Both the position numbers and the translations under genes were made by a program. Shown here one piece after another: positions 43,830-47,069 of a stretch of 47,069 nucleotides of DNA. The stretch comes from Prevotella sp. (lineage in GTDB: Bacteria > Bacteroidota > Bacteroidia > Bacteroidales > Bacteroidaceae), in the NCBI GenBank assembly GCA_017410365.1, contig JAFQQY010000044.1, forward strand, positions 1 to 47,069, given 5' to 3'. The notes beneath the pieces are model-generated. The model worked only from the letters and a program-made list of their open reading frames with translations. It was not told the origin of the DNA and did no database searches. Position 1 is the stretch's first letter. Every line of letters begins with the position of its first letter.

Positions 43830-44281
43830 TGTTTTCTACATTTTAGAGATGTAATAAATGCCTGTATATCTTTTATTAAATCTATATAGGCTTCTTTAAC
43901 TTGTTCTATAGGAACTATTTTGTTTATATATTGGTGTGATTCTGAAGTCCCATTTTGATATTTTGACACAGAAATCAGATGACTTGTAAGTTTAGGGTAC
44001 TCAAACTCACCTTCAATCGGAGTGAAGTAATCCTGAACATCCATACTGCACACAGAGATCCCACTCTTTGAGGAAATACATATTTCCAAACAAACAATAA
44101 GACCATTCGGAGAAGAAAAACTATCTTTACTAAAATGCTTAAAGCCTGATAGAATAGCATGAATCTCTGTACACTCACTTTTGTCAACACAATATTCAAA
44201 TGCATCAACATCCAAATCGGGAAGAGTACCACATAAGCACTCCTCCTTTACAGTTGACAATATATCATTCAATAGTTCCAT
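43826..44281 (-). CDS. Hypothetical protein of the repeat-bracketed segment
   Basis: 151 aa, acidic, with five cysteines in the first 85 residues (CLCGTL, YCVDKSEC, VCLEICIS, VCSMD) and no signal peptide or membrane segment, so it is cytoplasmic. The C-terminal part is helical (VKEAYIDLIKDIQAFITSLK). I recognise no family. Size, acidity and company resemble toxin-immunity proteins, but no toxin is encoded nearby. It starts 10 nt after the truncated nucleotidase and overlaps the 34-aa ORF by 4 nt on its right. The coding sequence is AT-rich compared with the core genes. Confidence 0.6.
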   Translation of the reverse strand: MELLNDILSTVKEECLCGTLPDLDVDAFEYCVDKSECTEIHAILSGFKHFSKDSFSSPNGLIVCLEICISSKSGISVCSMDVQDYFTPIEGEFEYPKLTSHLISVSKYQNGTSESHQYINKIVPIEQVKEAYIDLIKDIQAFITSLKCRKQ

Positions 44282-44291
44282 ATTTATATTT

Positions 44292-44699
44292 TTAAATTAT
44301 ATTTAAATATTTGAGCACGCTATCCCAATCAGGGAACTCACTATTTCCGAACTCAATCCACTCGCCTTCAAACTCCTTGGCTCCGTTCTTGCTTCTGTCA
44401 TCAATGAGATAGTCACCCTTCAGTAGATTCTTGCAATTAGTGATGACAATTCGCTTGTGGAACACGTCATAAAGATGCTTTTGAACCCAAAGCAGCTTGT
44501 CCGACCATGCAGTTGGATTGTTCCATGGTGCTGTAGAGAGGATATAAAGTTCGTAACGACCATCCTTTTGGATTCTGTGCATAGCATCAATAGCACCAGG
44601 CATTGGTTCCATCAATGAGAATAGTCCGGGAATTTCATCGAAACGACCAAGGTATTCTTTCTTAACCTCATCGCTCACCTTTGCAAGTCCAGACTCCAA
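44292..44699 (-). pseudogene. 5'(3')-deoxyribonucleotidase (NT5C family), N-terminus missing
   Basis: About 135 codons match the NT5C/HAD family: ESGLAKVSDEVKKEYLGRFDEIPGLF, PMPGAIDAM, YILSTAPWNNPTAWSDKLLWVQKHL, and DYLIDDRSKNGAKEFEG (the C-terminal acidic motif). The family begins with a DMDNVxxDF motif carrying the nucleophilic Asp just before ESGL; here a stop (44,714-44,712) lies four codons upstream of the first possible start, a TTG at 44,699. The catalytic Asp is therefore absent. Either the 5' end was replaced by the element at 44.7-45.1 kb, or the remaining domain serves another purpose. Confidence 0.75.
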
Positions 44700-44725
44700 T
44701 TGAGGAGTTTTTCAATTACTTGTTA

Positions 44726-44733
44726 TAAATTTG
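44726..44733 (+). promoter_or_regulatory. Possible plus-strand -7 box at the junction
   Basis: TAaaTTTG facing right, directly beyond the truncated nucleotidase. It would transcribe the 21-codon ORF and hairpin at 44,788-44,853. No -33 element is visible. Confidence 0.35.
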
Positions 44734-44787
44734 CACTTGCTTGTTGAATTCGCATCATATCTTTTCTTGTTAAAACGGTTAAAACTT

Positions 44788-44853
44788 ATGAAGGCCCGCC
44801 TCTTTACCTTTTTGTCTGGCATGGAGGCGAGCCTTCTATGTCTTGCTCGTTAA
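44788..44853 (+). other. Short ORF folded in a hairpin, possible leader or small RNA
   Basis: A 21-codon ORF starts MKARLFTFLSG and ends at TAA 44,851-44,853. Its sequence contains a stem (AAGGCCCGCCTC at 44,791-44,802; GAGGCGAGCCTT at 44,824-44,835; 11 of 12 paired). A coding hairpin behind a promoter-like box recalls attenuation leaders, but no regulated gene follows closely. The ~240 nt after it (to 45,090) are AT-rich without recognisable content. Confidence 0.35.
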
Positions 44854-45093
44854 TAGCAACCTGTTAATGGTTATCAACTCTCATGCCGTGCCCCATATCC
44901 AGAAATAAAACATCCCTTCGCGCACTTACGCAAATTTACATATTTTTATTTAAATAAGACGCAAATTATTAGGAAAAGTTGAAAACCAGGTTGATTTTAT
45001 GGGCAAAAATTGATAATTTTGGCAAGAGAAATTACTTTTCTTTTAGGAAAAGCCTCTCCCCGCCATCTCCTTGGATTAGATTGGTCCTTATAT

Positions 45094-45249
45094 CTAGGGA
45101 TTCTGGGATTTAAAGGATTTTATAAGAATTGAAAAGTTGAAGGATTGAAAGATTGAAGTGTTCTTATATTCTTTTGTCTTTCTGTCTAAGAAAAATCTGT
45201 CTTTATGTCTAAGAATATATCTGTCTTTATGTCTAAGAAAAAACCTGTC
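45094..45249. repeat. GACA array and AT-rich arm, inverted copy
   Basis: This is the inverse of the left copy: TGTC pairs at 45,175/45,183, 45,198/45,206 and 45,222/45,230, and a single one at 45,246 (period 23-24 nt). The adjoining arm 45,094-45,170 is the reverse complement of 43,265-43,407 apart from the 60-nt hairpin block and small indels. Confidence 0.75.
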
Positions 45250-45315
45250 TATATGGGTTAAATACCACCGATACTGTAAAAATTTCAGAAAAAACAGAAG
45301 AAAGTAGCATCAGAA

Positions 45316-45347
45316 TACTACAATCAGAAATATTTGTAGTACTTTTG
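45316..45347 (+). promoter_or_regulatory. AbiE promoter with overlapping palindrome (candidate AbiEi operator)
   Basis: TACTACAA (45,316-45,323) and TTGTAGTA (45,334-45,341) are perfect 8-bp arms with a 10-nt spacer. The right arm overlaps the -7 box TActTTTG (45,340-45,347). AbiEi proteins repress their own operon by binding inverted repeats in the promoter. The -7 box is so close to the ATG that the transcript should be leaderless or nearly so. Confidence 0.6.
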
Positions 45348-45354
45348 CGCTATT

Positions 45355-45939
45355 ATGAAACAGTATCAAGACATAGAATCAATAATCAATTCCCATGGCG
45401 GGTTCATTAGTAAGAGCGAACTGACAAGCGTGCAATACCACCGTCTGCTTGCAGAGCTTGACAAGGGTAATATTGTCCGTGTGCGCAAAGGGGTATATGC
45501 TTTGCATGATGCACTATTAAACACCATGTATGATATGGGAAAGATTGTGCCTAACGGAGTGCTTTGCACTTTCTCCGCTTGGTCACATTACAATCTTACC
45601 ACACAGATACCGCAGGAAATTTGCCTTGCAGTACGTCGCGGAAGGCGTATTGTTCTTCCCGACTATCCGCCCATAAAGCTATACCATCAGAGTGAAGAGC
45701 TACTGAATATCGGTCGCACAATGGAGGAGATATCAGGATATAATGTGGAAATCTTCGATATTGAACGCTGTGTTTGTGATGCAATCAAATACAGAAACAA
45801 GATTGGCATAGATATCTGCTCGGAGATACTGAAGAACTATTTGAGCCGTAAAGGAATCAATCTGAGCCGCCTCTCTGATTATGCAAAGGCACTGAGAATA
45901 GAAACCGTATTACATAAGTATCTTGAAATTGCTTTATGA
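45355..45939 (+). CDS. AbiEi family antitoxin / autorepressor
   Basis: 194 aa. The N-terminal winged helix (IESIINSHGGFISKSELTSVQYHRLLAELDKGNIVRVRKGVYAL, residues 6-50) is the AbiEi antitoxin DNA-binding domain; the C-terminal domain (about 60-194) matches the antitoxin region (LCTFSAWSHYNLTTQIPQEICLAVRRG, FDIERCVCDAIKYRNKIG). It represses the operon and counters AbiEii in a type IV system, where the two proteins do not bind each other. The ATG is 8 nt past the -7 box. Its stop overlaps the toxin start by 4 nt (ATGA). Confidence 0.88.
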   Translation: MKQYQDIESIINSHGGFISKSELTSVQYHRLLAELDKGNIVRVRKGVYALHDALLNTMYDMGKIVPNGVLCTFSAWSHYNLTTQIPQEICLAVRRGRRIVLPDYPPIKLYHQSEELLNIGRTMEEISGYNVEIFDIERCVCDAIKYRNKIGIDICSEILKNYLSRKGINLSRLSDYAKALRIETVLHKYLEIAL

Positions 45940-46823
45940 AAAACATGACTGATGCCGGCAAGTCAATAAAGACGAAACTTTGGAATATTGCCGTTGCTAA
46001 CAAGAGAGACAAGAACGACAACCAGATATACCAGTTGCTGGCTATCAGATACGTACAAGAACGTTTGCTTTATCGCCTGAGCATAAGTCGTTACCGTGAA
46101 AAGTTCTGTTTGAAGGGCGGAGCCTTGCTTTATGCCTATGACAGATTGGACTCCCGACCTACGGTAGATATTGATTTCCTTGGCAAGAACATCAGCAATA
46201 ACATAGATGTCCTAAAAGGTGTATTTGCAGAGATAACCGCCATAGACTCTCCCTATGACGGTATCACTTTTGACGCAGACAAAATAACCGCAGAAGAGAT
46301 TACCGTAAACAAGGAATATCATGGTATCCGCCTTACACTTGTCGCCCGTTTAGACACAATGGTACAATCCATATCAATGGATGTGGGTTTCGGTGATGTC
46401 ATAACTCCGGCTCCCCAAACCATAGACTATCCCATACTGATACAAGGACTACCAATTCCTTCCATCTTTGCCTATTCGCTAGAGACTGTTGTTGCGGAGA
46501 AATTTGAAGCCATGGTCACATTGGCGGCTGATAACAGCAGAATGAAGGATTACTTCGATGTGTACCGCATCCTGAAGTTCCAAAAATTGGACTTGCACGT
46601 GTTGAAGCAGGCCATTAAAGCCACTTTTGCCAACCGCAACACTCAATTGGAGGAAAATCATCTGCTATTCCGGGATGATTTTGCTAATGACTACCGAAGG
46701 AACTCCTATTGGAAAGGATTCCTCAAAAGAATCAAGTGGAAAGAGGATTTGGACTTCAAGGATGTTTGGACCATCATAACAATCAACCTCAAGAAATACT
46801 ATGACAGTTTACTGAATAATTGA
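45936..46823 (+). CDS. AbiEii family nucleotidyltransferase toxin
   Basis: 295 aa. It has the DNA polymerase-beta-like nucleotidyltransferase motifs of AbiEii: FCLKGGALLYAYDRLDSRPTVDIDFLG (GG at 61-62, Asp78 and Asp80), Lys189 with Glu188 in VAEKFEAMV, and MKDYFDVYRI (Asp205). AbiEii-type toxins block growth, in some cases by adding nucleotides to tRNA 3' ends, and protect the population against phage. All motifs are intact, so the system should be active. Translation is coupled to the antitoxin gene. Repeat arrays lie on both sides of the pair. Confidence 0.9.
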   Translation: MKNMTDAGKSIKTKLWNIAVANKRDKNDNQIYQLLAIRYVQERLLYRLSISRYREKFCLKGGALLYAYDRLDSRPTVDIDFLGKNISNNIDVLKGVFAEITAIDSPYDGITFDADKITAEEITVNKEYHGIRLTLVARLDTMVQSISMDVGFGDVITPAPQTIDYPILIQGLPIPSIFAYSLETVVAEKFEAMVTLAADNSRMKDYFDVYRILKFQKLDLHVLKQAIKATFANRNTQLEENHLLFRDDFANDYRRNSYWKGFLKRIKWKEDLDFKDVWTIITINLKKYYDSLLNN

Positions 46824-46849
46824 AATAATCTTCTGTTCTTATGTTATTA

Positions 46850-46932
46850 TGTCTTAAATACTTATGCCCTTATGTCTTTATGTCTATGAATACTGGGATT
46901 CAAAGATTATTTCTGTCTTTATGCCAAATGTC
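46850..46932. repeat. Third GACA/TGTC array, degenerate
   Basis: TGTC words at 46,850, 46,873, 46,881, 46,914 and 46,929, in the same orientation as the array at 45,175. The intervening words (actgggattcaaagat) also resemble the arm at 45,104-45,118. It closes the AbiE segment on the right. Confidence 0.6.
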
Positions 46933-46938
46933 TTATAC

Positions 46939-47069
46939 TGATATAGGTAGACACATTTAGAGTTAATAATTAAATGTGTAAAACTATGAGTAAAAGAATT
47001 AGAAGATTCATTAGTGAAGAATTTAAATTGTCTGTAATTCGTGACTACTACTCTTCCGGCATGAGCAAA
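46939..47069 (+). mobile_element. Left end of an IS3-like insertion sequence (runs off the window)
   Basis: The element probably begins at the TG of 46,939 (tgatataggtagacacattt). Just inside, ACACATTTA (46,951-46,959) and TAAATGTGT (46,971-46,979) form a perfect 9-bp inverted repeat directly before the transposase ORF. The right end and target duplication lie outside the window, so the exact boundary is not confirmed. Confidence 0.55.
46986..47069 (+). CDS. Transposase OrfA-like protein, N-terminal fragment
   Basis: 28 codons visible, open to the window edge. MSKRIRRFISEEFKLSVIRDYYSSGMSK matches the start of the HTH_8-type helix-turn-helix found in IS3-family OrfA transposases. Cut only by the window end, not known to be broken. 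Confidence 0.6.
   Translation, partial: MSKRIRRFISEEFKLSVIRDYYSSGMSK

Noticed and set aside
42984-45354. tRNA or integrase attachment site at the start of the accessory region
   Set aside because: No tRNA-like cloverleaf, TTCRA loop or integrase gene was seen in either strand of this stretch.

Overview
The window comes from a member of the Bacteroidota, most likely Prevotella or a close relative. The evidence is a short housekeeping RpoD (about 286 aa), DUF3078, DUF4301 and DUF4295 proteins, a membrane-anchored HU/LysM protein, a Bacteroidota-type YidC, and many promoters of the Bacteroidota form (TTTG near -33, TAnnTTTG near -7). Species cannot be fixed from the sequence alone.

From 1 to about 42.98 kb the window is ordinary core chromosome. 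In order it holds: a DUF3078 protein (-); yidC, an S9 peptidase lipoprotein and an MFS transporter (+); a membrane-anchored SUFU-domain protein (+); a double URO-D-fold protein with an ExuT-like transporter (+). Next comes a minus-strand run of rpoD, a small secreted protein, an HprK-like kinase, an S24/S26 peptidase and a PqqD-like protein. It is followed by htrA (-), maeB (-), a TetR regulator (+), a DUF4301 protein (-) and a RelA/SpoT protein lacking most of its hydrolase domain (+). Then come the operon cstA, beta-barrel protein, nadC, C69 dipeptidase (-) and the divergent operon GHL10 protein, ruvC, twin-ATPase ABC protein (+). The operon ftsY, rimO, HU, HU/LysM (-) follows, then rpmB, rpmG, DUF4295 (-), map, tsaD, cinA-C (-), an ECF sigma factor (-) and htpG (+), which has a consensus-quality sigma-54 promoter.

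From about 43.0 kb to the end the window is accessory DNA, AT-rich and full of repeats. Arrays of a GACA-N4-GACA unit with a period near 24 nt occur three times: forward at 43.09-43.26 kb, inverted at 45.17-45.25 kb, and again in the second orientation at 46.85-46.93 kb. They bracket two cargo segments. The first holds a truncated 5'-nucleotidase, an unknown 151-aa protein and a coupled 34-aa ORF. The second is a complete type IV toxin-antitoxin/abortive-infection pair, AbiEi-AbiEii, with a palindrome over its promoter. An IS3-like element begins beside the last array and leaves the window.

Candidates for undescribed biology, best first: (1) the HprK-like kinase, Ser/His S26-type peptidase and PqqD operon downstream of rpoD, which looks like the maturation half of a peptide-modification system without a visible precursor; (2) the tandem URO-D protein with methyltransferase-type zinc ligands in both halves, paired with an organic-anion transporter; (3) the repeat-bracketed cargo region with AbiE; (4) sigma-54 control of htpG. 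No rRNA or tRNA gene and no CRISPR array was seen.
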